A DNA stretch of 64,000 nt from Anaerolineae bacterium (GTDB lineage: Bacteria; Chloroflexota; Anaerolineae; Aggregatilineales; UBA2796), in assembly GCA_019637615.1 (NCBI GenBank), contig JAHBVJ010000001.1, positions 310,001-374,000 of the forward strand. The letters are read 5' to 3'. The notes under the pieces were generated by a model. The model was not told where the DNA came from. It ran no database searches and worked only from the letters and a program-made list of their open reading frames with translations. The position numbers were made by a program, and so were the translations under genes. Below are positions 7,345-16,737 of the stretch, one piece after another (within the stretch, counting starts at the first letter, position 1; each line of letters starts with the position of its first letter).

Positions 7345-8514
7345 ATGTTCCAACCTGATCTCCCACAAGGTACGGCAGAAGGCACCATCTCCCTATTGTT
7401 CGGTCATCCTGACCCATCGACTCTCCTCACGCCCGCCATGCGTGACGCCCTCAACAGTGCGATGAACTCGCCCCAATTCTACGGCGCGTTCCAATACGGC
7501 CCCGAGCAGGGCACCAGAGCCTTGATCAAGTATTTGGTGGATAAGCTAAATCGTGAACAGCAGCTTGGTGTACAGACTGAGAATGTTATGATCACAGCAG
7601 GCTCGACAGGGGCGCTGGATATGGTCACGCGCCTATTTGCCCCACCGAACAGCATCGTTTTGGTCGAAGCGCCTAGTTATGCCGATTCGCTGCATGTTCT
7701 CCGCGATCATCACGTCCGTCTGCGCGGCATTCCGATGGATGATCAAGGGTTAATCGTCACCGAGCTGGAACGTATCCTCGCGGAACTGAATGTTGCTAAC
7801 GATCTGCCCATCATGCTGTATACGATCCCTAACTATCACAACCCGACCGGGATTACCTTAGCGGAATCGCGACGCGTGGAGATTTTGAATCTTGCGGATC
7901 GGTACGGGTTCTTGATCGTTGAAGATGATGTCTACCACGATCTAGGCTTCGAAAGCACCGTCCCCAGCAGCTTCTATGCGCTGGCAGACGGCAAAAGTGT
8001 ACTCAGCATCGGCAGCTTTTCCAAGACCTTTGCGCCCGGTTTACGTGTCGGTTGGCTGGTCGCCGACAAAAACATCATCGATCAGTGCGTGAACTGCGGT
8101 GTGCTGCAAATGGGCGGCGGTTCCAACCCATTCTCCGCACAAGTGATTGCCGAATTTTGCAGTAAAGGTTATCTCGAACCGCATATCGAGACGCTGCGTG
8201 CCATCTACAAACAGCGCTGCGAAGCCGCCCTGACCGCCCTCAGTCGCTATATGCCGTCTGATGTGCGCTGGACGCATCCACGCGGTGGCTTCTTCCTATG
8301 GCTAACGCTTCCACCGACCGTCCTAGCCTCTGAGGTCAAGCGGGTGGCAAACGAACGTGGCCTGAATTTCGCGTTGGGCGAAGGCTTTTTCATCGATCCC
8401 GCCGATGGACGCCATAATTTGCGGATCGCCTTTAGTTTTGCTGCCTTACCCGATCTGGAACGCGGCCTCGAACTCCTTGCGCAGGTGATCGAAACGGTGC
8501 GACGGCACACCTAA
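7345..8514 (+). CDS. PLP-dependent aminotransferase, class I/II
   Basis: 389 residues, fold-type I. Visible landmarks are the N-P pair in PNYHNPTG (162-169), the Asp of IVEDDVYHDLG (about 191-201) that contacts the PLP ring nitrogen, and the Schiff-base lysine K227 in SFSKTFAPGLRVGW. The sequence type resembles 2-aminoadipate/LysN-like and MocR-type aminotransferases without the HTH domain. These transfer amino groups between amino and keto acids; the exact substrate cannot be told. It is divergent from the importer operon at 7082, so the two may share a control region. The ribosome site is weak. Confidence 0.9.
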   Translation: MFQPDLPQGTAEGTISLLFGHPDPSTLLTPAMRDALNSAMNSPQFYGAFQYGPEQGTRALIKYLVDKLNREQQLGVQTENVMITAGSTGALDMVTRLFAPPNSIVLVEAPSYADSLHVLRDHHVRLRGIPMDDQGLIVTELERILAELNVANDLPIMLYTIPNYHNPTGITLAESRRVEILNLADRYGFLIVEDDVYHDLGFESTVPSSFYALADGKSVLSIGSFSKTFAPGLRVGWLVADKNIIDQCVNCGVLQMGGGSNPFSAQVIAEFCSKGYLEPHIETLRAIYKQRCEAALTALSRYMPSDVRWTHPRGGFFLWLTLPPTVLASEVKRVANERGLNFALGEGFFIDPADGRHNLRIAFSFAALPDLERGLELLAQVIETVRRHT

Positions 8515-8518
8515 CGGA

Positions 8519-8547
8519 TTGAACTGCTTGAGTACATGAGCTATAAT
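8519..8547 (+). promoter_or_regulatory. Promoter of the DUF3052-like gene
   Basis: TTGAAC (8519-8524), 17 bases, then a perfect TATAAT (8542-8547). It overlaps a possible ATG at 8536, which therefore cannot be the start of the next gene. Confidence 0.6.
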
Positions 8548-8583
8548 AGAACAATTATAGTCAATTTAGCGGAAGCATATACA

Positions 8584-8997
8584 ATGGCGGAGACAACCCT
8601 TGTCAAGAAACTGCTGATCAAGGCCGATAAAACGCATCTGATTCTCAACGCGCCGGATGGTTATCTTACCACCTTGACGGATATACCTGCTGCCACGCTT
8701 CACACCACGCCGCAGAGTACACACTATGATTTGGTGCAGCTTTTCGTGCGCAGCCAGTCCGAATTCAAGGAAAATCTGCCGATTGCTTTATCAGCGCTCA
8801 AACCCGGTGGCATTCTGTGGATCGCTTTCCCGAAGAAATCAGGGAAGATCAAGACGGACATGAGTCGGGATCACGGATGGGATGCTCTCACGGCGCATGA
8901 TTGGCACCCTGTCACCCTGATCTCGCTCGATGAGACGTGGTCATCCATGCGCGTCCGTCCCCGTGCCGAGATCAAAGTGATGACGCGGAAATTCTGA
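8584..8997 (+). CDS. DUF3052-like small protein
   Basis: 137 residues, no signal peptide or membrane segment. The pattern ALKPGGILWIAFPKKSGK, followed by KTDMSRDHGWDAL, resembles DUF3052 proteins (bacterial, function unknown). The LKPGGxLW piece is reminiscent of the late strand of a methyltransferase-like fold, but no SAM-binding glycine loop is seen. The start at 8584 was chosen because a TATAAT box covers the upstream ATG and GGAAG lies about 9 bases before it. It has its own promoter, so it is a separate unit from the aminotransferase 70 bases upstream. Confidence 0.75.
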   Translation: MAETTLVKKLLIKADKTHLILNAPDGYLTTLTDIPAATLHTTPQSTHYDLVQLFVRSQSEFKENLPIALSALKPGGILWIAFPKKSGKIKTDMSRDHGWDALTAHDWHPVTLISLDETWSSMRVRPRAEIKVMTRKF

Positions 8998-9207
8998 GGC
9001 CAAAGCCGACAGGCTAAAATCTTTCAGTCTGTACAAGCCGAACGCTCGTGCTATCATTTTCATGAACCGGATCGAGAACACTATCTTGCGGGTGGGCACG
9101 ATACACCTTCTCGGTTCGGTTTCTCAAGCCTCTTGGTGCTCCCCGATCATCCCTGATGCGTTAAAGTTATCGAAGTTCAGAATCTATGAGTCTTATATAG
9201 AGGAAAC

Positions 9208-9855
9208 ATGTCGAAAAAAGCATTATTGGTCTGGGGCGGTTGGGAAGGCCACGAGCCGCAAAAGACTGCCAATTTTTGGGCAGGCCAACTCCGTGAACAT
9301 GGCTATGAGGTGGATGTCCGTGACAACCTCGAAGCTTATGCGGATACCGCCTTGGTGAACAGCATGGATCTTATCGTGCCAGTCTGGTCGATGGGCACCA
9401 TTACCAAAGAGCAAGAGCGCGGATTGCTAGATGCTGTTGCCAGCGGTGTCGGCTTGGCGGGTTGGCACGGCACGATGGCTGATTCGTTCCGCAACAACAC
9501 CGAGTATCAATTCATGGTTGGTGGGCAGTGGGTCGCGCATCCCGGCAACATCATTGACTATAAGGTCAACATCATCAATCACGACGATCCGATCACGCAT
9601 GGCCTGAACGACTTCAACATGCATTCGGAACAGTATTATATGCACGTTGATCCCTCCAACGAGGTTTTGGCAACCACCACCTTCACGGGCGAATACACGC
9701 CGTGGATCGACGGCACGGTAATGCCTGTCGTGTGGAAGCGTCGTTGGGGCAAGGCCCGTGTCTTTTACAGTTCACTGGGGCACGTCCTCAAAGACTTCGA
9801 AGTCCCCGAAGCGTGCGAGATCATGTTGCGCGGAATGCTGTGGGCAAGCAAGTAG
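9208..9855 (+). CDS. ThuA-like domain protein
   Basis: 215 residues, matching the length of stand-alone ThuA domains, a class I glutamine-amidotransferase-like fold linked to trehalose and other sugar use. Typical patterns are [15 protein letters not shown] at the N-terminus, [13 protein letters not shown] (about 88-100), the [13 protein letters not shown] loop (about 130-145) and the late VFYSSLGH. The His of GWHG takes the place of the nucleophilic Cys of amidotransferases. AGAGGA sits just before the ATG. It stands alone between a DUF3052-like gene and a peptide importer, so context does not fix its substrate. Confidence 0.85.
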   Translation: MSKKALLVWGGWEGHEPQKTANFWAGQLREHGYEVDVRDNLEAYADTALVNSMDLIVPVWSMGTITKEQERGLLDAVASGVGLAGWHGTMADSFRNNTEYQFMVGGQWVAHPGNIIDYKVNIINHDDPITHGLNDFNMHSEQYYMHVDPSNEVLATTTFTGEYTPWIDGTVMPVVWKRRWGKARVFYSSLGHVLKDFEVPEACEIMLRGMLWASK

Positions 9856-9876
9856 TTCCTGTGTAGGACGACTCAC

Positions 9877-9941
9877 TCACCTTATATGGAGCAAAAGCTC
9901 ACCAATGATCACGTCATGATCACGATCACCAAATAAGGTGA
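9877..9941. other. Nested palindromes before the peptide importer
   Basis: TCACCTTAT (9877-9885) is inverted as ATAAGGTGA (9933-9941). Inside are a GAGC-AAAA-GCTC hairpin (9889-9900) and two TGATCA palindromes (9906-9911, 9917-9922). It may end the ThuA-like transcript or hold regulator sites for the downstream operon. No match to a known element was recognised. Confidence 0.45.
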
Positions 9942-10018
9942 ATAACTCATCTTTCTACATCTTTTTGGGGGTCTAAATTTAACCCCTAAAAACCCCGCTT
10001 GTGAAAGGTGACGAAAAC

Positions 10019-10048
10019 TTGACAGTGCGCCGAATCATTGATTATAGT
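10019..10048 (+). promoter_or_regulatory. Promoter of the peptide-type importer
   Basis: TTGACA (10019-10024), 18 bases, then TATAGT (10043-10048), about 70 bases before the binding-protein start. Confidence 0.6.
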
Positions 10049-10116
10049 TTCCGGCAACATGTTAAATTAGGCACATATGCTCTTAATGTGCCTTACACAT
10101 GAGGAGAGACCATTTT

Positions 10117-11811
10117 ATGAATAAACGTATAAGCCTTTTGCTCGCTATCGTCCTCGTCTTTACGCTCGTTGGCAGCTTTAGTGGCATCGCCCGCGCGCAG
10201 GACAAGGTGTTGACGGTTGCGTTTGCACAGGAACCAGACACCATGAATGGTTACTACTCAGCCATGGCCTTCGGACAGTGGGCGATGGACTTAGTGGCTG
10301 CCAGCCTATGGGATTACGACAAGAATGCACAGCCTGTGTTGGTGTTAGCGGCTGAAATCCCCACTGTGGAAAACGGTGGCATCAGTGCTGACCTCAAGAC
10401 TTACACTGTCAAGTTGAAGCCTGACCTCAAGTGGAGCGATGGCGAAGCACTGACCGCTGATGACCTCAAGTTCACCCTCGACATGATCGCGGACAAGGCC
10501 AACGAGTTTGCGCAAGCTACGGCGCTCCAGTCGCAGATCGTCAGCTCGGAAATCGTTGATCCGACAACCGTCAAGGTGGTCTGGAATGATCCTCAGCCGT
10601 TCCCGGAGCAACTGCTGTCCAATATCGGGCTAGTTGCCGTGCTGCCTAAGCACGTCTATGAACCCATCTACAACGAAAGCAAGACCATCAAGGATGCTCC
10701 CGAAAATCAGAATCCCACCGTCTTCAGCGGCCCCTATGTGCTGAAGGAATGGATCCGTGGTGAGTCACTGACGTTCGAAGCCAATCCTAACTATGTGAAT
10801 GGCGCTCCCAAGATTCCGTCGCTCGTCATCCGCATTTTCCCCGATCCTGAATCAGGGTTTGCTGCGGTTGCTGCTGGTCAGGTTGACTTCCAACCGAACC
10901 TCGGCCCCACGGACGGCACCAAGGTCAAGAATATGGCTCCCAGCAACGAAGTGGTGGCTGTCTTCGGTGGCTACATTGAATACCTCGTCTTCAATGTTCG
11001 TGATGACTCGTTCGGCACCGAAGCGGGTCCCGTTGCTCTGCGCGACGTAAATGTCCGTCGGGCTGTCCGTCTAGCGATCGACCGCCGCGCCATCAACCAC
11101 GACCTGCTCGCGGATGCGGCTGGTGTGACCGACAGTCTGTATGTTGGCACCCAGTGGGAAAATAAAGACCTCGGCTTCGTTGAATCTGATCCAGAGGCCG
11201 CTGGCAAGCTGCTCGATGAAGCTGGCTACAAGCTCGGCGCTGATGGTGTCCGTGTCAACGACAAGGGCGAAAAGCTCGAATGGCGTTATTCCACGACCAC
11301 CGCGCAGTGGCGTAAGGACATCCAAGCCGTTATCCAGCAGCAACTGGAAAAGGTCGGCATCAAGATTATTCTCGAAAACTACCCCTCCTCCGACTTCTTC
11401 GGTCAGTGGAGCAACGGCGGTATCCTTGCCACGGGTAACTACGCGCTCGGTGAATTCGCCAACAACACCGTGTTGACCAACATCGTCAACGTGACGGCGG
11501 ACGAATCCCTCGGCTGCGACCAGATCCCCGGCAACCCGCCCCTGAATCCTGCTGGCAACAACCACACGGGTTGGTGCAACAAGGAATTCGATTCTTTGAT
11601 CGACATCACCAAGACCGAATCCGACCCTGCCAAGGCGCTCGAAGCTGGCAACAAGGCGCAGGTGATCCTGCGTGACGAAGTGCCCCTGATCACGCTGTTC
11701 CCGCGCGGCGACATCTATGTGTACAACAAGGATCGCTTCACGGCTCCTCTCAACATTGGTTCCGGCGTCGGCAACCAATGGTATGACATCGTGAACTGGG
11801 AACTGAAGTAA
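10117..11811 (+). CDS. Family 5 peptide-type substrate-binding protein
   Basis: 564 residues, normal for the DppA/OppA family. Signal peptide at about 1-28 (MNKRISLLLAIVLVFTLVGS) with no lipobox cysteine, then KVLTVAFAQEPDTMNGYYS, the family opening, and characteristic stretches such as ALRDVNVRRAVRLAIDRRAI. It binds oligopeptides, nickel or oligosaccharides outside the cell and delivers them to the two permeases that follow. The start at 10117 is backed by AGGAG about 10 bases upstream; an in-frame ATG at 10099 overlaps that ribosome site. Two strong hairpins follow the stop codon, probably to raise binding-protein expression above the permeases. Confidence 0.92.
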   Translation: MNKRISLLLAIVLVFTLVGSFSGIARAQDKVLTVAFAQEPDTMNGYYSAMAFGQWAMDLVAASLWDYDKNAQPVLVLAAEIPTVENGGISADLKTYTVKLKPDLKWSDGEALTADDLKFTLDMIADKANEFAQATALQSQIVSSEIVDPTTVKVVWNDPQPFPEQLLSNIGLVAVLPKHVYEPIYNESKTIKDAPENQNPTVFSGPYVLKEWIRGESLTFEANPNYVNGAPKIPSLVIRIFPDPESGFAAVAAGQVDFQPNLGPTDGTKVKNMAPSNEVVAVFGGYIEYLVFNVRDDSFGTEAGPVALRDVNVRRAVRLAIDRRAINHDLLADAAGVTDSLYVGTQWENKDLGFVESDPEAAGKLLDEAGYKLGADGVRVNDKGEKLEWRYSTTTAQWRKDIQAVIQQQLEKVGIKIILENYPSSDFFGQWSNGGILATGNYALGEFANNTVLTNIVNVTADESLGCDQIPGNPPLNPAGNNHTGWCNKEFDSLIDITKTESDPAKALEAGNKAQVILRDEVPLITLFPRGDIYVYNKDRFTAPLNIGSGVGNQWYDIVNWELK

Positions 11812-11830
11812 ACCAGTCATATGACCTAGA

Positions 11831-11896
11831 GGTAGGGACGTGTTCACCACGTCCCTACCCATGTCTAATGCGAGGAGGGGTGATGAACCCCTCCTC
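11831..11896 (+). terminator. Tandem intercistronic hairpins
   Basis: First stem: GGTAGGGACGTG (11831-11842) with CACGTCCCTACC (11848-11859), 12 perfect bp. Second stem: GAGGAGGGGT (11872-11881) with ACCCCTCCTC (11887-11896), 10 perfect bp. There are no U-runs, so they look like attenuating or mRNA-protecting structures between the binding protein and permease genes. The TAGGGACG core recurs after the alpha-2-macroglobulin gene. Confidence 0.65.
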
Positions 11897-12021
11897 ATCA
11901 TACTCAGTCACAGCTATAACGACGGACAAAGTGCATAAATCACATCAGTTTGTGCGTTTTGTCCGGGGTTATAAACAACCATCGGCAGAGAGTTCAGCTA
12001 GGCTTGGTGAGGAAGCGCCCT

Positions 12022-13056
12022 ATGGCTAGATATTTAACTCGGCGCATTTTACAGTCGATTCCGCTGCTCATCATTATCAGTTTCGTCTTGTTCTGGATGA
12101 TCAACCAGATTGGCGATCCGCTGGCAGTTTTCGCGGAATCTCGCCAGAAGCCGACAGCACAGGCCAGAGAAGAGATCATCCGCCGTCTGGGCTTAGACAA
12201 ACCGCTGCCTGTGCAGTACCTTGTCTGGTTAATCGGCAACGACTGGATGCAGGTGGATGTGCGTGGCGATGGCACGCTGATGGAATACGGCAAGCGCAAA
12301 GGCGTACTGCGCGGCGATTTCGGCATTTCGTTCGTCACCCGCGAACCTGCCATCAAGCGCATCTACGAGCGTCTCCCCAACACCCTCACCTTAATGGTGC
12401 CGTCCTTCGTCCTGACCATCATTCTGGCCTTGGGGATCGGGATCTACTCGGCGTTACACCAATATTCGCTGGTCGATAACTTGGTTACGGGGGCATCCTT
12501 CTTCTTCTTCTCCATGCCCATCTTTTTTATAGCCATGATGTGTATCTACATCTTTGGGTTGCAATTTACACGGTGGGGATGGCCTGCCTTGCCCATCGGT
12601 GGCATGTATGACGCTGGACAACCGCGTACACTGCTCTCCTTGTTAGAGCATATGCTCATGCCAGCTTTCTGTTTGGTTGCCATCCAACTTGCAGGCTATG
12701 TGCGGTTCGTGCGCTCTTCCATGCTCGAAGTGATGAGCGCTGACTACATCCGCACTGCACGTGCGAAAGGTCTAAAAGACGGCACCATCACCAACCGTCA
12801 TGCGCTGAAGAACGCCGCGCTCCCACTGATCACGCTTATTGGCCTAGATCTGCCTTTCCTGTTGGCAGGGGCGGTCGTGACGGAGCAAATCTTTGCGTGG
12901 CCCGGCATGGGGCGCTTGTTCATCGAGGCGCTCGACCGCGCGGACTTCAACGTCATGATGTTGATCCTGATGCTGCTGTGCGTCGCAGTCGTAGTTTTCC
13001 AACTGCTGACCGATGTCGTCTACACCGTCTTTGACCCGCGTATCCGTTATAGTTAA
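12022..13056 (+). CDS. DppB-type ABC permease
   Basis: 344 residues, about six membrane helices beginning with the classic MARYLTRRILQSIPLLIIIS. The cytoplasmic EAA loop is visible (SADYIRTARAKGLKDGTITNRHALKNAALPL). It forms the channel of a peptide/nickel-type importer together with the next gene. The start at 12022 is supported by GAGGAAG about 8 bases upstream; a longer frame from 11950 has no ribosome site. A hydrophilic loop of about 35 residues after helix 1 (GNDWMQVDVRGDGTLMEYGK) is longer than in typical DppB. Confidence 0.92.
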   Translation: MARYLTRRILQSIPLLIIISFVLFWMINQIGDPLAVFAESRQKPTAQAREEIIRRLGLDKPLPVQYLVWLIGNDWMQVDVRGDGTLMEYGKRKGVLRGDFGISFVTREPAIKRIYERLPNTLTLMVPSFVLTIILALGIGIYSALHQYSLVDNLVTGASFFFFSMPIFFIAMMCIYIFGLQFTRWGWPALPIGGMYDAGQPRTLLSLLEHMLMPAFCLVAIQLAGYVRFVRSSMLEVMSADYIRTARAKGLKDGTITNRHALKNAALPLITLIGLDLPFLLAGAVVTEQIFAWPGMGRLFIEALDRADFNVMMLILMLLCVAVVVFQLLTDVVYTVFDPRIRYS

Positions 13057-13074
13057 TACGTAGAGGATCGGCTT

Positions 13075-14055
13075 ATGACAACGACAACGAAGACGCCGAA
13101 ACTGGGTGCGACTGGTGAGGCAGGCAACATCCTCTCCCTTGGCGAAGATCAAGAATCACGTAGCGGGGTATCCAATTTCCAGCGCAGTCTGAATCGGCTC
13201 CGCAAACACCGGATGGCGATGGTAGGCGCAGGCATTTTGGTCTGTTTACTACTGTGGATTACCGTTTGGTCATTCATCATCCCGGAACCGGCCTCCCGCT
13301 TTAACGACCCCGCCAATAAGCTATTGTTCCCATCGAGTGAACACTGGTTTGGGACTGACCAGATCGGGCGCGATCTGTTTGCGCGTGCCATTTATGGCGG
13401 TCAGATTTCGCTGTTCATCGGCGTGACAGCCGTCATGGTACAAATCTTCATCGGCACCTTGGTTGGGCTGCTGGCGGGCTATCTCGGCGGGATCGTGGAC
13501 GCGGTACTGATGCGCGTTGTGGAAGCCATGTTGAGCATCCCGCAGTTATTCATCGCATTGATCGCGATCCGTCTCTTTGCGGGTCAAATCCCCGATTTCC
13601 GTTTTGCCGACCGTGACTTCAGCAGCACGCTGATCGTCATGATCCTCGTCATCGGCTTCACCAGTTGGATGCGTATCTCGCGTATCGTGCGTTCAGTAGT
13701 GCTGTCCATCAAAGAGCAAGAGTTTATCACTGCTGCGCGCTCGCTTGGGGTGCCGATCCGCCGCATCTTGGTGCAGCACGTCTTACCGAACTGCATCGCG
13801 CCCATCATCGTTTCTGCGACATTAGGTGTGGCCTCGGCGGTATTGTTGGAAGCCTATCTCGGTTTCCTCGGCTTCGGTGTGCGTGCGCCAACCCCGACAT
13901 GGGGCAACATTATCGGGGATGCCTATCGCTTCATGCTGCAAGGCTACTGGTTTTTCTGGTTCTTTCCCGCCGTTTACATTGTCCTGACGGTGTTGGGCAT
14001 CAACTTCCTCGGTGATGGTCTGCGCGACGCGTTCGACCCGAAGTCGTTGAAATAA
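13075..14055 (+). CDS. DppC-type ABC permease
   Basis: 326 residues. A hydrophilic N-terminal region of about 45 residues, then NRLRKHRMAMVGAGILVCLLL, the usual OppC N-terminal helix, the HWFGTDQIGRDLFAR periplasmic-type motif, and the EAA loop QEFITAARSLGVPIRRILVQHVLPN. It partners the DppB-type permease 18 bases upstream. The DppD/DppF ATPases normally found next in such operons are absent; a terminator follows directly, so the ATPases must be encoded elsewhere. Confidence 0.93.
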   Translation: MTTTTKTPKLGATGEAGNILSLGEDQESRSGVSNFQRSLNRLRKHRMAMVGAGILVCLLLWITVWSFIIPEPASRFNDPANKLLFPSSEHWFGTDQIGRDLFARAIYGGQISLFIGVTAVMVQIFIGTLVGLLAGYLGGIVDAVLMRVVEAMLSIPQLFIALIAIRLFAGQIPDFRFADRDFSSTLIVMILVIGFTSWMRISRIVRSVVLSIKEQEFITAARSLGVPIRRILVQHVLPNCIAPIIVSATLGVASAVLLEAYLGFLGFGVRAPTPTWGNIIGDAYRFMLQGYWFFWFFPAVYIVLTVLGINFLGDGLRDAFDPKSLK

Positions 14056-14095
14056 TCTCAGCGTCAGGCTTACGTCACATTCCCTAAAACAAAAC

Positions 14096-14120
14096 GAGGG
14101 CAGGTTTTATTCCTGCCCTC
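14096..14120. terminator. Convergent intrinsic terminator
   Basis: GAGGGCAGG (14096-14104) pairs with CCTGCCCTC (14112-14120), loop of 7. On the minus strand it is followed by a T-rich run (GTTTTGTTTTA), so it mainly ends the glycosyltransferase transcript; on the plus strand it closes the peptide importer operon. Confidence 0.7.
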
Positions 14121-14144
14121 ATCACGAATCCCGGATGACGAACC

Positions 14145-15164
14145 TTACTTACTGTTGCTGTCGCTCTTACCCATGACCGCCAGCAGTTGGCGGAAGTTTG
14201 TTTCCCACTGTGTCTGCTTTTCGTCCAACAAAACGGCAGTCTCGCCAATCAACTGTTGCTCACGCGTCTGCGTATCCTTGATCCCCGCGATGATGCCATC
14301 TGTCGTATTTTCAACAAACACCGCCCCCTTGGAGAAATATTCACGCAGCGTGGGCTGGTCGGAAAGGATCACGGGCTTATTCAGCACCATGCCGTCCTGT
14401 GCGCCACCGAGCAGTGAAAACGGGAAGGTCGTCAACACCATCACCGCCCGCGCATTATACAGCAAGCTCCAGTACTGATCACCGAGTAGATAACCGGTGA
14501 AACGGCAGTTGCTTGGCGCGTTGTTGATCTGTACTTTTTGCTCTGCGCTGGCCTTCGCTAAATTACCCGTGATGTGGAATTGAACATCGGGCAGGGCGCG
14601 CGCTGCATCAAGGATCGGTTGCAGTGGTTCATCTTCCGCGAAGGTGTTCACTACGGCGATGTCGAACTTTCCTGAGTCGGGCGTCTTGGTCAGCTTTTCG
14701 AAGGGCGCGTCCTTAGGCGGTTTTTCGAGCACGAGGCATTTTGCGCCCCATCCCTCGAACATATGCCGGAATCGTTCCTGATCGGTGACATTCATCGCGG
14801 TACGTTTCGACAGCCACCATTGCAGCGGCAGCGACCATCCCCATTTGTGAGAATATAACGAGGGCGGATGCGTATCCATGACGAATTTTGATCCCGTCAT
14901 CAGGCAAAAAACGTATACGCACAGTGCCGCGAACACAGGCGGATTGGTGACGTAGATGAATTTTGGACGGTCACGGTACAACAATTGCCACGTTTGCATC
15001 CACTGAATCGGATACTTGAATGGTGCATAAAATGGCTGTTTATACTTCAACACGTGGACGTGATGTAGTTTCGCCCCTAATCGGCGTGCAAATAACTCCG
15101 TACGCACCTCTTCCGGTGCCCATACCACGGCAGCTAAATCGTTTTTTTCACTCAGGCTCTGCAA
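14145..15164 (-). CDS. Glycosyltransferase (GT4-like)
   Basis: 339 residues from a TTG start at 15164, preferred because GCAGGAG lies 8-9 bases upstream; the frame also opens at a TTG at 15188 without a good site. It has two Rossmann-like halves of a GT-B type enzyme: an N-terminal half with KFIYVTNPPVFAALCVYVF and VMDTHPP (about 65-110), and a C-terminal half with the nucleotide-sugar side loop GGAQDGMVLNKPVILSDQPTL. It should transfer a sugar to a lipid or glycan acceptor at the membrane. It overlaps the upstream polymerase-like gene by 17 bases, so the two are coupled in one exopolysaccharide-type unit. Donor and acceptor unknown. Confidence 0.75.
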   Translation of the reverse strand: MQSLSEKNDLAAVVWAPEEVRTELFARRLGAKLHHVHVLKYKQPFYAPFKYPIQWMQTWQLLYRDRPKFIYVTNPPVFAALCVYVFCLMTGSKFVMDTHPPSLYSHKWGWSLPLQWWLSKRTAMNVTDQERFRHMFEGWGAKCLVLEKPPKDAPFEKLTKTPDSGKFDIAVVNTFAEDEPLQPILDAARALPDVQFHITGNLAKASAEQKVQINNAPSNCRFTGYLLGDQYWSLLYNARAVMVLTTFPFSLLGGAQDGMVLNKPVILSDQPTLREYFSKGAVFVENTTDGIIAGIKDTQTREQQLIGETAVLLDEKQTQWETNFRQLLAVMGKSDSNSK

Positions 15165-16554
15165 TGGGATTAACTCCTGCGTTCGCAACTAGGCCAAGGA
15201 AGATCCAGATATAGTCGATAGCGCCAGACAGCGTGAAGACCTCGTTGGTAAAGCCCATCACGCTCAAAATGATCAGGCAGCATAAAGTCACATTCGCGAT
15301 GATTTTGGTTTGTCCCGTTGTGGTGCGCATTCGGTTCCACAGCCACGCGCACATGATCCCCACCCACGCTAAGTGAGCCACCAGCGAGACAATGCCTGAC
15401 CTCATCAGCAAGAAAATGTACTGACTTTCCGCCCATTGCCATGATAAATTCTCCATCGTCGGGACAAGCCCGAACCACGGATTGCTTTTCATCAAGGCGG
15501 GGATATAGATGTTTTGCCAGATCGTTAATCGATAAGCAAACGTTTGAGGTACGGCGCTGTTTGTAGCACCGCCGTCACCGAACTGATACTGCAAGCGCTG
15601 GATGATGATCGGAGAGAGCAGCAACGCCGCGATCAGCATCGCGATGCCTAAATTGAGCAAGGCGCGCATCCCGCGTCGGTCCAAAAACTTGACCATGACG
15701 ATGCCAGCCGCCAGACCGCCAATACCAGCGAACGAACCACTTGCCAGCAAACACGCGCCGCACACGCCTAGTGCGATGTACATATTGAGTCGCATCCACA
15801 GTGGGTGCTTGATCGCTTGCAGGGCGATGATCAACAGCATCACGATCATCAGAAAAGTGCCGGTGGCGTTCCATGCACCGAACAAGGTTGTCACGCGGTT
15901 CAAGGTAGCGGCTTGGTCAGTTTGGTCGCCCGGATACCAGCGCTCCAGAAAGCCCTGCACGCCGCCGATTTTGGCGACTTGCAACAGCCCCACGAAGCCA
16001 AGCAGCGTAGCGCACAGGAGCATGAATTGCACGAGTTGCCTGCGCTCGGTATCAGTTTCTGGCAGATACGAAAATATCCAGAACAATAGCAAATACTGCG
16101 CGGGTGCCAGCAAGTTAAACAACTCGCTCATGGTGAAGCGCCACCCGCGTGCATAGTACGCCAAAATCGGGATGAAAGTGGTTCCAAATACGAGTATAAG
16201 CATCCCGATGAACACCCGCGTATTAGCGATCTGCGGTGGGCGGCGCAGCATAATCACGACGAAACTTACCGCGCCCGTTAGTGCCAGCACGGCCTCATTG
16301 GGCTTAAGCATCGGTATTATCGAGCCGCGCAGCATACCGGAAGTCGTGATAGTCGCAAAGATCAGTACGTAGGCAAGAAACAGGGGATAGACCAGCGAAA
16401 CGTAGGTGAGGATCACGCCGATGATAGCCACAAAACTGAGTAGTGGATGAATCAACGTCAATCCACCCATCAGCGCCCCGATGACCAATACAGCAACCAC
16501 ATTGAGGATCATGGTCAAATTAGGGGACTGTCGGAAATCAAACCGTGCTAACAC
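15148..16554 (-). CDS. Wzy/O-antigen ligase-like membrane protein
   Basis: 468 residues, about 11-12 membrane helices, starting at GTG 16554 with AAGGA upstream. A larger extracellular loop lies at about residues 320-370 (QYQFGDGGATNSAVPQTFAYR, then NPWFGLVPTMENLSWQWAES), the place of the conserved loop in the Wzy_C/O-antigen ligase family. Such proteins polymerise or ligate surface polysaccharide units. It is coupled to a glycosyltransferase downstream. A structured RNA with an intrinsic terminator precedes the gene by about 50 bases, so expression may be controlled by transcription attenuation. Confidence 0.82.
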   Translation of the reverse strand: MLARFDFRQSPNLTMILNVVAVLVIGALMGGLTLIHPLLSFVAIIGVILTYVSLVYPLFLAYVLIFATITTSGMLRGSIIPMLKPNEAVLALTGAVSFVVIMLRRPPQIANTRVFIGMLILVFGTTFIPILAYYARGWRFTMSELFNLLAPAQYLLLFWIFSYLPETDTERRQLVQFMLLCATLLGFVGLLQVAKIGGVQGFLERWYPGDQTDQAATLNRVTTLFGAWNATGTFLMIVMLLIIALQAIKHPLWMRLNMYIALGVCGACLLASGSFAGIGGLAAGIVMVKFLDRRGMRALLNLGIAMLIAALLLSPIIIQRLQYQFGDGGATNSAVPQTFAYRLTIWQNIYIPALMKSNPWFGLVPTMENLSWQWAESQYIFLLMRSGIVSLVAHLAWVGIMCAWLWNRMRTTTGQTKIIANVTLCCLIILSVMGFTNEVFTLSGAIDYIWIFLGLVANAGVNPIAEPE

Positions 16555-16601
16555 TACACATTCCTTATTTACCTACGCTTGTATCAGTATAACTGAACCG
16601 G

Positions 16602-16731
16602 ATAAAAAGGGGCGAGAGACGGCTCTCGCCCACATCGTTGGCTAACACAACGATCCGATTGTCCAGCCTCATCGAGAACGAGGACACCTACCCTTCATAA
16701 TGATAAGGGTAGCTTAAGGTTGTGTCCTAAC
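16602..16731 (-). ncRNA. Structured leader RNA / candidate riboswitch
   Basis: About 130 nt on the minus strand. Stem P1: AGGACAC with GTGTCCT; inside it P2: CTACCCTT with AAGGGTAG, 8 perfect bp, with a 9-base bulge (AACCTTAAG) on the 5' side. Then a hairpin ATCGTTG/CAACGAT (16634-16654), then the terminator GGGCGAGAG/CTCTCGCCC (16610-16631) followed by CTTTTT. A segment GTTCTCG (16679-16673) can instead pair with CGAGAGC (16628-16622), disrupting the terminator, as in a riboswitch. It lies about 50 bases before the Wzy-like gene. It matches no riboswitch consensus I know; a free-standing small RNA is the alternative. Confidence 0.55.
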
Positions 16732-16737
16732 GTCTTC

